Source: Anaerolineae bacterium
GTDB lineage: Bacteria; Chloroflexota; Anaerolineae; 4572-78; J111
NCBI GenBank assembly: GCA_020433835.1
Contig: JAGRBY010000098.1
Location: forward strand, 1 to 16,361
DNA: 16,361 nucleotides
Reading direction: 5' to 3'
Positions 7,640 through 14,585 of this stretch are shown here, piece after piece. Made by a program: the position numbers and the translations under genes. Every line of letters starts with the position of its first letter. The first letter of the stretch is position 1. The notes beneath the pieces were generated by a model. It searched no databases. It was not told the DNA's origin and saw only the letters and a list, made by a program, of their open reading frames with translations.

Positions 7640-7771
7640 AGAATTGAGAATGTAGAATGAAGAAGAATGGTTTGTTGGAGATTAGTTAATTAGAGATTAA
7701 GAGATTAACGAATTCAAGTCCCAATCTTCTAATCTCTAATCTTCCAGTCTCCAATCTCCAATCTCTTCTAA
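7638..7771. repeat. Inverted heptamer array between convergent genes
   Basis: Units AGAGAAT, TGAGAAT and GTAGAAT (7638-7658) begin on the stop codon of the small membrane protein gene. GGAGATT, AGTTAATT, AGAGATT and AAGAGATT follow (7677-7706). After a centre containing GAATTC, the reverse-complement units AATCTTCT, AATCTCT, AATCTTCC, AGTCTCC, AATCTCC and AATCTCT run to 7767, touching the stop of the WcaJ-like gene. AGAGATTA at 7692-7699 pairs exactly with 7730-7737. It could form a hairpin in transcripts from either side; no T-tract makes it a classical terminator. Confidence 0.75.
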
Positions 7772-9210
7772 TACGCTCCACTCCCAAAAATAACTCTGGG
7801 AATGGTTTGAAGTAAGATTTTTGTGTCCAGCGAGGGCGACCAATTTTCGATGTAGTAAATATCGAGCAGTGCCGTTTCGTCAAAGGTCAGTTCAGAACGA
7901 CCGCTAACCTGCGACAGGCCGGTTAGGCCGGGGGCAACCTCCAAGCGGCGTTTGTGCCATTCTTGATATTGGGCCACTTCGGACGGGATCGGGGGACGAG
8001 GGCCGACTAAACTCATATCACCGGCCAAGACATTGTAAAGTTGAGGCAGTTCATCGATGCTCAAGCGGCGCATAAGCCGGCCCAAGCGAGTCATACGTGG
8101 ATCATCTTTAATTTTGAACAGCGGCCCATCGGCCTCATTGAGGTTAAGCAGGTTTTCTTTTTGCGTATCGGCTCCATCAACCATCGAGCGAAACTTGTAA
8201 AGCGTAAAAAGCCGCCCATCTTTGCCGACACGTTTTTGCATAAACAGAACCGGCCCCGGCGACTCTAGTTTGATAATTAGCGCCAGTAAACCCGCCAGCG
8301 GCGACAGTAAAACCAAAATCAAAACGGAAACGGCGACATCGATCGTGCGCTTAATCAGTTGATTCAAACCGCTGATGCCGGTCTCTTTAACTCCAATCAT
8401 CGGCACCCCGGCAATTTCTTCCACGTGCATATGGCTGAGACGTATCTGGAACATATCCGGCACAATTCGGGTCGAGACGTTCATACGTTCGCAAACCGCC
8501 ATAATTTGGATGATTTTGCGGTGATACTGCCAGGGCAGCGTGATAATGACCTCATCAATCTTTTTAGTAGCCAGAATATCGGGTAGGTTGCTGGTTTTGC
8601 CCAGGGCTTGAAAGCGGCCAATGTCCGTTTCGCCGCGGTCGGGGTTATCATCAACAAAACCGATGATATTGAAGCCGCATTCCGGGTTGGCCACCACCAC
8701 CCGCATTACGGTTCGGGCTATCTCGCCGGCCCCGGCAATCAACACCCGCTTGGTACCAATACCCCGCCGGCGCATACTTTTGATCGTCGCAACTTTGACC
8801 ATGCGGCTAATGCCCAGAAAAACAATAGAAAAGATACCGGCGTAAACAAAAATAAGGCGCGAGTAAAAACCGGAGCGGTAGAGGAAAATAAAAACGATGG
8901 TAATGACAATACCTGTGGCCGTGCCATGCACAATGGCGTAAAATTCGTCGATCCAGGAGAGTTGGCGGCGTTGTTTGTATGATCCCTGCTGTTTGTAGAC
9001 CAGAATGAGCAGCAGCGTAAAGAGCGCCACAAATGGCAAGTAAACCTGATAGGAAACATTAAAGGCCGGGTCTACAGCCCGAAAAAGCTGCAAATCGTAA
9101 CGCACCCAATACGCCAGAATAAACGCGATGTTGATAAGCAGGATATCGGACAAAATCAAAAGAGTGGGAACTCTATTCTGTTGGTTAAACCGTCCGTTAA
9201 GCCAGTTCAT
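7768..9210 (-). CDS. Polyprenyl-phosphate sugar-1-phosphate transferase (WcaJ/WbaP type)
   Basis: This 480-residue protein is full length for the family. It has four or five N-terminal hydrophobic helices (residues about 15-140), then a Rossmann-like CoA-binding-type domain starting RVLIAGAGEIA (about 153-163). The C-terminal bacterial sugar transferase domain begins KRTIDV near 285. It contains a hydrophobic reentrant segment, LESPGPVLFMQKRVGKDG, the KFRSM motif, LSIDELPQLYNVLAGDMSLVGPRPP and the terminal PGLTGLSQVSGRSEL block. Such enzymes load the first sugar phosphate onto undecaprenyl phosphate at the cytoplasmic face, starting exopolysaccharide or O-antigen synthesis. The ATG start overlaps the end of the GT4 gene by 14 bp, so they form one operon. 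The sugar cannot be read from sequence. Confidence 0.93.
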   Translation of the reverse strand: MNWLNGRFNQQNRVPTLLILSDILLINIAFILAYWVRYDLQLFRAVDPAFNVSYQVYLPFVALFTLLLILVYKQQGSYKQRRQLSWIDEFYAIVHGTATGIVITIVFIFLYRSGFYSRLIFVYAGIFSIVFLGISRMVKVATIKSMRRRGIGTKRVLIAGAGEIARTVMRVVVANPECGFNIIGFVDDNPDRGETDIGRFQALGKTSNLPDILATKKIDEVIITLPWQYHRKIIQIMAVCERMNVSTRIVPDMFQIRLSHMHVEEIAGVPMIGVKETGISGLNQLIKRTIDVAVSVLILVLLSPLAGLLALIIKLESPGPVLFMQKRVGKDGRLFTLYKFRSMVDGADTQKENLLNLNEADGPLFKIKDDPRMTRLGRLMRRLSIDELPQLYNVLAGDMSLVGPRPPIPSEVAQYQEWHKRRLEVAPGLTGLSQVSGRSELTFDETALLDIYYIENWSPSLDTKILLQTIPRVIFGSGAY

Positions 9211-10354
9211 GCCCGACCACCCTCCCGTATGTGGCGGCGGTTTGTTGGGCTGTCTTTTCCCAACTAAACTTAGCGGCTTGCGCCAATCCTTTTTCCTTCA
9301 TAGCGATCTGTAAATCCGGCTGAGTCATAATCATTGCCAAGGCTTCAGCCAATGCCTCTATGTCAGTCGGTTCGACCAGTTGAGCAGCATCACCGGCGAC
9401 TTCCGGCAGCGATGAAGCCGTGCTGGTGATAACCGGTGTGCCGCAGGCCATCGCCTCTAATACCGGCAGCCCAAACCCCTCAAAATGAGAAGGATACACA
9501 AAAAGCGAAGCCGCATTATACCACAAAGGCAGCTCTTCTTGAGGGACATAACCGGGAAAGCGGATAGAGTCCGTTAGGTTAAGCGACTCGACCAACCGAA
9601 AAATTTTCTCATAGTACCAGCCCTGCCCGCCCGCAATAACCAACAGCGGTGCTTTTGGATCGCGGGCCTTCCAGGCAGCATAGGCCTTAATTAAGCCATC
9701 GACATTTTTGCGTGGCTCCAATGTTCCCAAAAATAAAACAAACGTGTCGGGCAGTTGCCGTCGCGCTTTGAACGCTTCAACCTCCGGCTCAGGCAGCGGC
9801 TTGAAACTGTCATCGGCTCCACAGTAGATGGTACAAACTCGATCCGGAGTGACACCTAGCAGATTGATGACATCACGCCGTGTGCTCTCCGAAATCGTCA
9901 TAACCGCTTTGGCCCGTTTGACGGTGTTGGCCGTAAATTGGCTCAAATACCAGCGGTTGAATGGCCGAAAAGCCTCAGGGTAACGGAGAAAGCTCAAATC
10001 GTAGACCGTTACCACAAAAGGACACGGCGCTGCCAACGGGGCCACAAAGGCCATCGCGTGCAGCAAATCGACCTTCGCCCGGCGCAGAGCCAACGGCTGT
10101 ATAAACTGTTCCCACAAGATGCGGGCGATCGGTCTGTGGGTTGGCAGTTGGCTAAATTTCAAACCTAACCCCGACGCCTGATCTTGAAAAGCCCGATCAC
10201 CTAAAAAAGCACTATAGGCAAAGCTGTCCGGCGAAACCTGCCGCAAGCGGGTGAGCAAGTTGAAAATATACCAGCTAATCCCGGCCCCGCGATAGGATTG
10301 GCTTAACGATAACAGGTGAGCGTTCAGGCCGATGTGGGTAGGACGATGTTGCAT
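9197..10354 (-). CDS. GT4-family glycosyltransferase
   Basis: This is a GT-B fold retaining glycosyltransferase, about 385 residues from the chosen start. The N-terminal domain contains the glycine-rich acceptor loop [10 protein letters not shown] and a DLLHAMAF strand. The C-terminal domain has [16 protein letters not shown], the [23 protein letters not shown] segment and the E-x7-E donor-site motif EGFGLPVLE, followed by ACGTPVITS. It should transfer a nucleotide-activated sugar, often mannose in related proteins, to a lipid-linked glycan. An upstream TTG at 10372 is open but overlaps the promoter -10 box, so ATG at 10354 is preferred. That ATG sits 6 bases after TATAAT with no ribosome-binding site, suggesting a leaderless mRNA. 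The next gene is the polyprenyl-phosphate transferase, fitting extracellular polysaccharide assembly. Confidence 0.9.
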   Translation of the reverse strand: MQHRPTHIGLNAHLLSLSQSYRGAGISWYIFNLLTRLRQVSPDSFAYSAFLGDRAFQDQASGLGLKFSQLPTHRPIARILWEQFIQPLALRRAKVDLLHAMAFVAPLAAPCPFVVTVYDLSFLRYPEAFRPFNRWYLSQFTANTVKRAKAVMTISESTRRDVINLLGVTPDRVCTIYCGADDSFKPLPEPEVEAFKARRQLPDTFVLFLGTLEPRKNVDGLIKAYAAWKARDPKAPLLVIAGGQGWYYEKIFRLVESLNLTDSIRFPGYVPQEELPLWYNAASLFVYPSHFEGFGLPVLEAMACGTPVITSTASSLPEVAGDAAQLVEPTDIEALAEALAMIMTQPDLQIAMKEKGLAQAAKFSWEKTAQQTAATYGRVVGHELA

Positions 10355-10360
10355 GGGGCC

Positions 10361-10390
10361 ATTATAACACAAGCCTGATTTGGGTGTGAA
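10361..10390 (-). promoter_or_regulatory. Promoter of the GT4-WcaJ operon, apparently leaderless
   Basis: On the minus strand TTCACA (10390-10385) is followed after 18 bp by an extended -10, TGTTATAAT (hexamer 10366-10361). The expected start of transcription, about 7 nt downstream, falls on or next to the A of the ATG at 10354. Confidence 0.6.
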
Positions 10391-10405
10391 TTTTAGAGGT
10401 TCGCT

Positions 10406-10954
10406 TTACTGATTGCGCATGCGAGCCGCTTGGAGAACCGCTACCACGGTCATGGCGTCCATAATTTCACCCTTGAGTACCATATCCAACACACGAGCAA
10501 AGGAAAACGTTTCGATTTCCAAGAACTCCGTCTCATCAAACGGAATGGTAGCCGGCTCTAAATCGCGCCCAATAAACAGATGACAGGTTTCAAGACAAAC
10601 TGATTTTGATGAGTAAAATGAAGTGATGGGGATAAGCGTGTTTGCGCGGTAACCTATTTCTTCCATCAACTCCCGCTGAGCGCCGATCTCTATCGGCTCG
10701 TTGGGCATTAAACCGCCGGTGGGTATCTCCCAACGATGGTTTTCTTGCTGAATATAGCGATACTGGCGCACCATAATTACGTGGTCATCATCAATAAAAG
10801 GCAGAACACCGGCGCATTCGCCTGTACCGAGTTCGCACACGCCGTAGACGGTTGTCTTTCCATTCGGCATTTCGGCGATATCTTCCCGTACACGAATCCA
10901 TTTGTTTTTGTAAACTTCACGCGTAGATAATGTTTTCCAGGGTTGTGGTGACAT
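10406..10954 (-). CDS. Nudix hydrolase (ADP-ribose pyrophosphatase-like)
   Basis: This 182-residue protein contains a complete Nudix box, G-x5-E-x7-REL-M-EE-I-GY, in GGLMPNEPIEIGAQRELMEEIGY (residues about 77-99). All metal-binding glutamates are present. The N-terminal strand pattern (VYKNKWIRVREDIAEMPNG), VIMVRQYRY and WEIPTGG before the box match the ADP-ribose/nucleotide-sugar pyrophosphatase branch (NudF type). Such enzymes cleave ADP-ribose or related nucleoside diphosphate sugars to two monophosphates. The ATG has AAGGA 8 bases before it. It has its own promoter, with TATAAT at 10984-10979 in TGTTATAAT, and diverges from the SBP gene. It ends 16 bases before the GT4 -35 box. Exact substrate is not determined. 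Confidence 0.9.
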   Translation of the reverse strand: MSPQPWKTLSTREVYKNKWIRVREDIAEMPNGKTTVYGVCELGTGECAGVLPFIDDDHVIMVRQYRYIQQENHRWEIPTGGLMPNEPIEIGAQRELMEEIGYRANTLIPITSFYSSKSVCLETCHLFIGRDLEPATIPFDETEFLEIETFSFARVLDMVLKGEIMDAMTVVAVLQAARMRNQ

Positions 10955-10978
10955 GGCATGTTCCTTAGTTGTAATACC

Positions 10979-10984
10979 ATTATA
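10979..10984 (-). promoter_or_regulatory. Extended -10 of the Nudix gene promoter
   Basis: The minus strand reads GTGTTATAATGG, the same 12 bases as at the GT4 promoter, about 25 bases before the Nudix ATG. The -35 position (GATGCA at 17 bp) is poor, so the TGN extension probably matters. The predicted leader is about 18 nt and includes AAGGA. Confidence 0.5.
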
Positions 10985-11093
10985 ACACGACCCTGAAAAT
11001 CTGCATCTCTGGCTGGGAGTGTTCCATTTTTTGGACGGATTGTTCGGTTTAAAGGTAGTGATTCAGTGTCTTCAACGGTCTCAGCGAATAAAA

Positions 11094-11122
11094 TAGGCAC
11101 ACAAGCCAATTTCGTGTATGAT
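11094..11122 (+). promoter_or_regulatory. Promoter of the family 5 substrate-binding protein gene
   Basis: TAGGCA (11094-11099), a 17-bp spacer and TATGAT (11117-11122) make a reasonable promoter. The -10 overlaps the open ATG at 11118, which argues that translation starts further on, at 11166 or 11169. The rest of the divergent gap to the Nudix gene shows no gene. Confidence 0.45.
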
Positions 11123-11165
11123 AAATTCAGTCAGCAAGCTGGGGGAAGCGGGAGAATTGGGCTAT

Positions 11166-12818
11166 ATGATGAACAACCGAGAAACGATGCATCCGGCTGT
11201 ACCGGATCTACAAACCGATTTTTTGAAAGGGAAACTAAGCCGCCGCGATTTTTTACGGTTTGCCACGTTGTTGGGCACGTCGGCGGTGGTAGCCCACGCT
11301 CTGGCGGGCTGTAGTCTTGGCGTTAACTCTGCCTCCCAAGACACAGCAGAGGCTGTTCAGCGGGGTGGAACGCTCAAAATTGGTAGCCGCGTGCTACCCG
11401 TCGATCATCCGGCTCGACTGGCAACGTTGGAGAGCGGCAACCAACTCCGCCAGGTGGGTGAATATCTAACCGCCACCAATCAAGATAACCTTACCGAACC
11501 CTGGCTGCTGGAGCGTTGGGAGGTTGATGAGGCCGTCCAAACCTGGACACTTCATCTGCGGCAAGGCATTACCTTTAACGATGGCCAGCCCTTCACCATC
11601 GATGATGTCATTTTTACGTTCAACCAATGGCTCGACCCCGCTGTCAACTCATCGATGTTTAGCCTACTGTATTATCTCAACACAACCGGCATCGAGCGCA
11701 TTGATGATTACACCCTTCGCCTTCATCTCACCGAACCCCAAATCGGCGTGCCTGAGCATCTCTTTCACTACCCTGCTATTATTTTGCCCCGTACCTTTGA
11801 AGGCGATTTCATCAAGCAGCCGATAGGTACCGGCCCGTTTACTCTAGAGACGTTTACAATTGGTGACCAAGCCGTATTCAAACGTCGTCCCGACTACTGG
11901 CGAATGGGGGCCGACGACGACCCGCTGCCTTACTTAGATGAGCTTATCTATTTTGATTTAGACCCGGACGAGCGTATCGAAGCCATGCAGGGCGGCGTCA
12001 TCGACACCTTAATTCTGCCGGCGGCTGAAGAGTGGGACGCGCTCAAAACCGCGCCGGGCATTAGCACCTACGAGGTCAGCACGGCCAGGGGGCAGGTGCT
12101 GCGGATGAATGTAACCAAGCCCCCTTGGGATGATGTTCGGGTGCGCAATGCTTTGAAACTATGCCAAGATCGCCAGCGTATCCTCGATTTTGCCCATCTC
12201 GATCAGGGCGATTTGGCGATTGATGCCCATGTTGCGCCCATCCATCCCGCCTACTGCGAAAAACCCATTCCCGAATATCTGCCGGGGGAGGCTAAAACCT
12301 TGTTGGCCGAAGCCGGTTACCCCGACGGCCTGACCGTTCAGCTTACGGCCAAAAATGATACGGAAGAGGCACAAATCGCCCAAATGCTCAAAGAGTTGGC
12401 GGCTCCCGGCGGCTTTAAGATTGTGCTGAATATGATCGCCCCGGCCAAATATTGGGAGCAGTGGACCGAGCTTGATTTTGGCATCACCAGTTGGGGCCAT
12501 CGCCCGCTTGGCACAATGGCGCTGGCCCTGGCCTACACGGCTGATGAGGCCGGCCGGCCCGTCCCCTGGAACGAAACCCACTGGGTTGACCCCGATTTTA
12601 TTGCGCTCCTCCGCCAGGCGGAACGCACGCTTGATGTCAACGAGCGGCGGCAGGTGATGTGCCAGCTTGAAGATATTATGCAGGAGCGCGGTCCCATCGG
12701 TTTAAGTTACTGGGCTAAAAACTGGAATATTATTCGCTCTGAATTCAAGAATGTGCGGGCTAACCCGGAGGGGTACGATATTTTTTACGATGTCTGGAAA
12801 GAAAGCGGCTCGATTTGA
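11166..12818 (+). CDS. Family 5 (peptide/nickel-type) ABC substrate-binding lipoprotein, Tat-exported
   Basis: From this start the protein has 550 residues. A Tat signal with LSRRDFLRF near residues 24-32, a hydrophobic stretch and the lipobox ALAGC indicate folded export and lipid anchoring outside the membrane. The mature part begins with GGTLKIGSRV and shows family 5 landmarks such as WTLHLRQGITFNDGQPFTIDDVIFTFN and IGTGPFTLETF. These proteins deliver peptides, metals or other solutes to an ABC permease. The frame is open to 11118, but that ATG overlaps the likely -10 and lacks a ribosome-binding site. A GGGAG lies about 11 bases before 11166. No permease or ATPase genes adjoin it, so it is an orphan here. 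It converges on the BMP gene with 6 bp between stops. Confidence 0.88.
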   Translation: MMNNRETMHPAVPDLQTDFLKGKLSRRDFLRFATLLGTSAVVAHALAGCSLGVNSASQDTAEAVQRGGTLKIGSRVLPVDHPARLATLESGNQLRQVGEYLTATNQDNLTEPWLLERWEVDEAVQTWTLHLRQGITFNDGQPFTIDDVIFTFNQWLDPAVNSSMFSLLYYLNTTGIERIDDYTLRLHLTEPQIGVPEHLFHYPAIILPRTFEGDFIKQPIGTGPFTLETFTIGDQAVFKRRPDYWRMGADDDPLPYLDELIYFDLDPDERIEAMQGGVIDTLILPAAEEWDALKTAPGISTYEVSTARGQVLRMNVTKPPWDDVRVRNALKLCQDRQRILDFAHLDQGDLAIDAHVAPIHPAYCEKPIPEYLPGEAKTLLAEAGYPDGLTVQLTAKNDTEEAQIAQMLKELAAPGGFKIVLNMIAPAKYWEQWTELDFGITSWGHRPLGTMALALAYTADEAGRPVPWNETHWVDPDFIALLRQAERTLDVNERRQVMCQLEDIMQERGPIGLSYWAKNWNIIRSEFKNVRANPEGYDIFYDVWKESGSI

Positions 12819-12824
12819 TAGAGA

Positions 12825-14033
12825 TTACGGTGAACCCTCATCTGTCGCTTCGATGGTTTTCTCGGGTTCAGGGGTAGGCGTGGCTTTGGGAACCGGCCAG
12901 CCCGTGCTAATATCGCCATTGATGAGATCATGGCGAACCTGGTCGAGTTCATCCTTTAATTCGTCCGGAACGGCATCATCATAGTCGTGAAACGGAGCTA
13001 AAGCAACCCCCTCGTTGGCGAGCGTGCCTTCGAACGTTGTCCCGCCCTCAAAAGTACCATCCTCAATCGACTCGATAGCCTCAAACACGGCCACATCGGC
13101 TTGCTTCAATACGCTGGTCAAATAAACATCGCTTAGTTGGGGCGCGGCCTCAAACTGGTCGATATCGACGCCGATAACGGCCAAATCGCGCTCTTGGGCC
13201 GCTGCGGCTGAGCCTAACCCGGTTTGACCGGCGACCGGAAAGATGATGTCGCAGCCTTCCTCGAAGAAATTTTCGGCAAAAGAGCGTCCCGTTTCGGTAT
13301 TTTCAAAGTCGTTGGTGAACACGCCGTCGCCGCCTCCCTCAATTAAATTGGATGTCTTCCAACCCAAAAGACGGACATCGGCCTTGTTTTGTTGGTTGTA
13401 ATAAAGCACTCCCTGCTCAAAACCCACCAAATATTGCGTAATCGGCTCAACGCGGATGCCGCCGTAAGTACAAACGGTTTCGGTCTGGCTCATCCCCGCC
13501 GCGAGATACCCGGCCAAGAAAGATGCCTGATCAACCTTAAACTGTACCCCTAAAATATTATCTTCGCGGCCCGGAAAATCGACAATCACAAACGGAACAT
13601 CGGAAAAAATATCTGCCGCCGTCTCCGTTGCTTCGGCCATAAGAAAGCCGACGGTCACCACGCCGTGGTAGCCTTCGCCCACAAACTTGCCGATATTATC
13701 GGCATAATCGGCCTCTTCATCGCTGGCCAGATATTCAACCTGAATATCAAACTTCTTACCGGCACGCTCCATGCCTTGCCAGACAAGCGCGTTAAAGACG
13801 TTATCATCAAGGCCGCCCACATCCGTCACCAGACCATAGCGATTCCCAAGCGACGTGTTGTCCGGCGTCTTGGTCGGCTTAGCTGCGGCTGTTGTTTCCA
13901 GGGGTTCGTTGGTGGCTGCGGTTGCTTTCTCCGTGGCCGTCGGAGTAGGCGTGCTGGTACAAGCGCACACAATCAGCGAAATGAGTGTCATAACCAGAAA
14001 GGTAAATACGTGCGTTGTCATCAGGTTGCGCAT
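12825..14033 (-). CDS. BMP-family (Med/TmpC-like) substrate-binding lipoprotein
   Basis: This is about 402 residues. A signal peptide ends in the lipobox VCAC near residue 25, followed by a Thr/Pro-rich linker (STPTPTATEK...). The BMP-type periplasmic-binding core starts YGLVTDVGGLDDNVFNALVWQGM (about residue 67). It has DNIGKFVGEGYHGVVTVGF, VDQASFLAGYLAAGMS, IIFPVAGQTGLGSAAAA and VIGVDIDQFEAAP. Relatives bind purine nucleosides or other small solutes for ABC import. Catalysis is not expected. A second Pro/Thr-rich segment (ATPTPEPEKTIEATDE) forms the C-terminus. The ATG at 14033 is preferred over the adjacent TTG at 14036. It has its own promoter and a possible operator, but no permease or ATPase gene next to it. 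Confidence 0.9.
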   Translation of the reverse strand: MRNLMTTHVFTFLVMTLISLIVCACTSTPTPTATEKATAATNEPLETTAAAKPTKTPDNTSLGNRYGLVTDVGGLDDNVFNALVWQGMERAGKKFDIQVEYLASDEEADYADNIGKFVGEGYHGVVTVGFLMAEATETAADIFSDVPFVIVDFPGREDNILGVQFKVDQASFLAGYLAAGMSQTETVCTYGGIRVEPITQYLVGFEQGVLYYNQQNKADVRLLGWKTSNLIEGGGDGVFTNDFENTETGRSFAENFFEEGCDIIFPVAGQTGLGSAAAAQERDLAVIGVDIDQFEAAPQLSDVYLTSVLKQADVAVFEAIESIEDGTFEGGTTFEGTLANEGVALAPFHDYDDAVPDELKDELDQVRHDLINGDISTGWPVPKATPTPEPEKTIEATDEGSP

Positions 14034-14067
14034 CAATCCGGCCCTTTTAACGGATGTTATGGTGTGA

Positions 14068-14081
14068 TTATGTTAACATAA
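14068..14081. promoter_or_regulatory. Perfect 14-bp palindrome, possible operator of the BMP gene
   Basis: TTATGTTAACATAA is an exact palindrome. It starts about 5 bases downstream of the predicted BMP transcription start and ends about 35 bases before the ATG, a position where a dimeric repressor would block transcription. The binding protein is not known. Confidence 0.45.
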
Positions 14082-14092
14082 ACGTCTTTTCC

Positions 14093-14121
14093 ATTATAAA
14101 TCACCCCCGAAGGTGTGGCAA
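14093..14121 (-). promoter_or_regulatory. Promoter of the BMP-family lipoprotein gene
   Basis: On the minus strand TTGCCA (14121-14116), a 17-bp spacer and TATAAT (14098-14093) match the housekeeping consensus at 11 of 12 positions. The start would lie near 14086, giving a leader of about 53 nt that contains the palindrome at 14068-14081. Confidence 0.7.
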
Positions 14122-14177
14122 ACTATGAAATGATCTTTTTTGGTAAGACCGCACGGAACCGTGGTGAAGAATAATTA

Positions 14178-14240
14178 GACAGAATTAACAGGATTTACTG
14201 ATAGGACAAACAAAATTGTGATAATCTTGTCAATCCTGTC
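14178..14240. repeat. Inverted ACAGGATT-type degenerate repeat
   Basis: GACAGAATTAACAGGATT on the left faces AATCTTGTCAATCCTGTC on the right. ACAGGATT at 14188-14195 is the exact reverse complement of 14232-14239, and GACAA near 14205-14209 pairs with TTGTC at 14227-14231. The unit of about 9-10 bases differs from the RGAGAYT heptamer. It lies upstream of both the BMP and ABC-F promoters; no function is evident. Positions 14241-14311 show nothing else. Confidence 0.5.
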
Positions 14241-14311
14241 GATTATGATGTCGATCTTCAATCATCGTCATGCTTCTACGGTTTAATGTGGCGCTACCTC
14301 TTTTTTGGGGC

Positions 14312-14340
14312 TTGAATTTTAGCAAAAAGTGCGATATACT
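14312..14340 (+). promoter_or_regulatory. Promoter of the ABC-F leader transcript
   Basis: TTGAAT (14312-14317), a 17-bp spacer and TATACT (14335-14340) form a strong-looking promoter. Transcription would begin near 14347, 24 nt before the leader ORF. I found no other credible promoter between here and the ABC-F start codon. Confidence 0.7.
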
Positions 14341-14370
14341 GGCTTCAATTCATTCGAAAGGAAACAGCCG

Positions 14371-14430
14371 ATGTTCAACAACACCATTTGTGTCCAAAAT
14401 TCTTCGGATTTTGCCGCCGGGTGTTGTTAA
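14371..14430 (+). CDS. 19-codon leader peptide upstream of the ABC-F gene
   Basis: This short ORF begins MFNNT and ends AAGCC before TAA. AAAGGAAA (14357-14364) gives a ribosome-binding site 8 bases before the ATG, and the promoter at 14312-14340 lies directly in front. Its codons 3-5 (14377-14385) are exactly complementary to its last codons plus the first base of the stop (14420-14428), so the RNA of the ORF folds on itself with a 9-bp stem. An inner 8-bp stem (14395-14402 with 14406-14413, one G-U) stacks inside. The segment 14413-14421 can instead pair with the terminator 3' arm. This fits a regulatory leader peptide whose translation controls ABC-F expression. Coding status rests on context only. 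Confidence 0.55.
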   Translation: MFNNTICVQNSSDFAAGCC

Positions 14431-14472
14431 TCTACGCTTTTTTCTAAATCGAAAGCCCTAAAACGCACACAC

Positions 14473-14503
14473 AAGCCGCAGGTAAAATCCCTGCGGCTTT
14501 TTT
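14473..14503 (+). terminator. Intrinsic terminator 1 (attenuator candidate)
   Basis: The arms AAGCCGCAGG (14473-14482) and CCTGCGGCTT (14490-14499) are exact reverse complements around a 7-nt loop, and a run of six T follows (14498-14503). It would end the leader transcript at about 155 nt. The 3' arm can alternatively pair with 14413-14421 in the leader ORF at 8 of 9 positions. Confidence 0.85.
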
Positions 14504-14532
14504 ATTGCTCTATTGCCTCCGGGTATCTCTGG

Positions 14533-14562
14533 AAAAGCCGCAGCTTTTGATGCGGCTTTTTT
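14533..14562 (+). terminator. Intrinsic terminator 2, directly before the ABC-F gene
   Basis: The arms AAAAGCCGCA (14533-14542) and TGCGGCTTTT (14551-14560) are exact reverse complements around an 8-nt loop, followed by T to 14562. It shares AAGCCGCAG and GCGGCTTTTTT with terminator 1, so arms of the two hairpins are interchangeable. Only 11 bases separate it from the ABC-F ribosome-binding site, so any transcript from the upstream promoter must pass it. Confidence 0.8.
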
Positions 14563-14585
14563 GATGAATTACAGGAGGACGATGG

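Noticed and set aside
6859..7771. CRISPR-like appearance of the short repeats
   Set aside because: Units are 7-8 bases, degenerate and mostly without spacers; no cas genes are present.
10355..10372. TTG start for the GT4 gene
   Set aside because: The codons overlap the TATAAT box, so they would not be in the mRNA.
11118..11165. Upstream ATG start for the family 5 binding protein
   Set aside because: It overlaps the likely -10 hexamer, lacks a ribosome-binding site and would put 16 unusual residues before the Tat signal.
14143..14162. CACG-GAAC-CGTG hairpin upstream of the BMP promoter
   Set aside because: The stem is only 4 bp with no T-tract, within chance expectation.
14270..14461. Open frame of 63 codons spanning the ABC-F leader
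   Set aside because: It starts before the promoter at 14312-14340 and has no ribosome-binding site; the 19-codon ORF in another frame has both signals.
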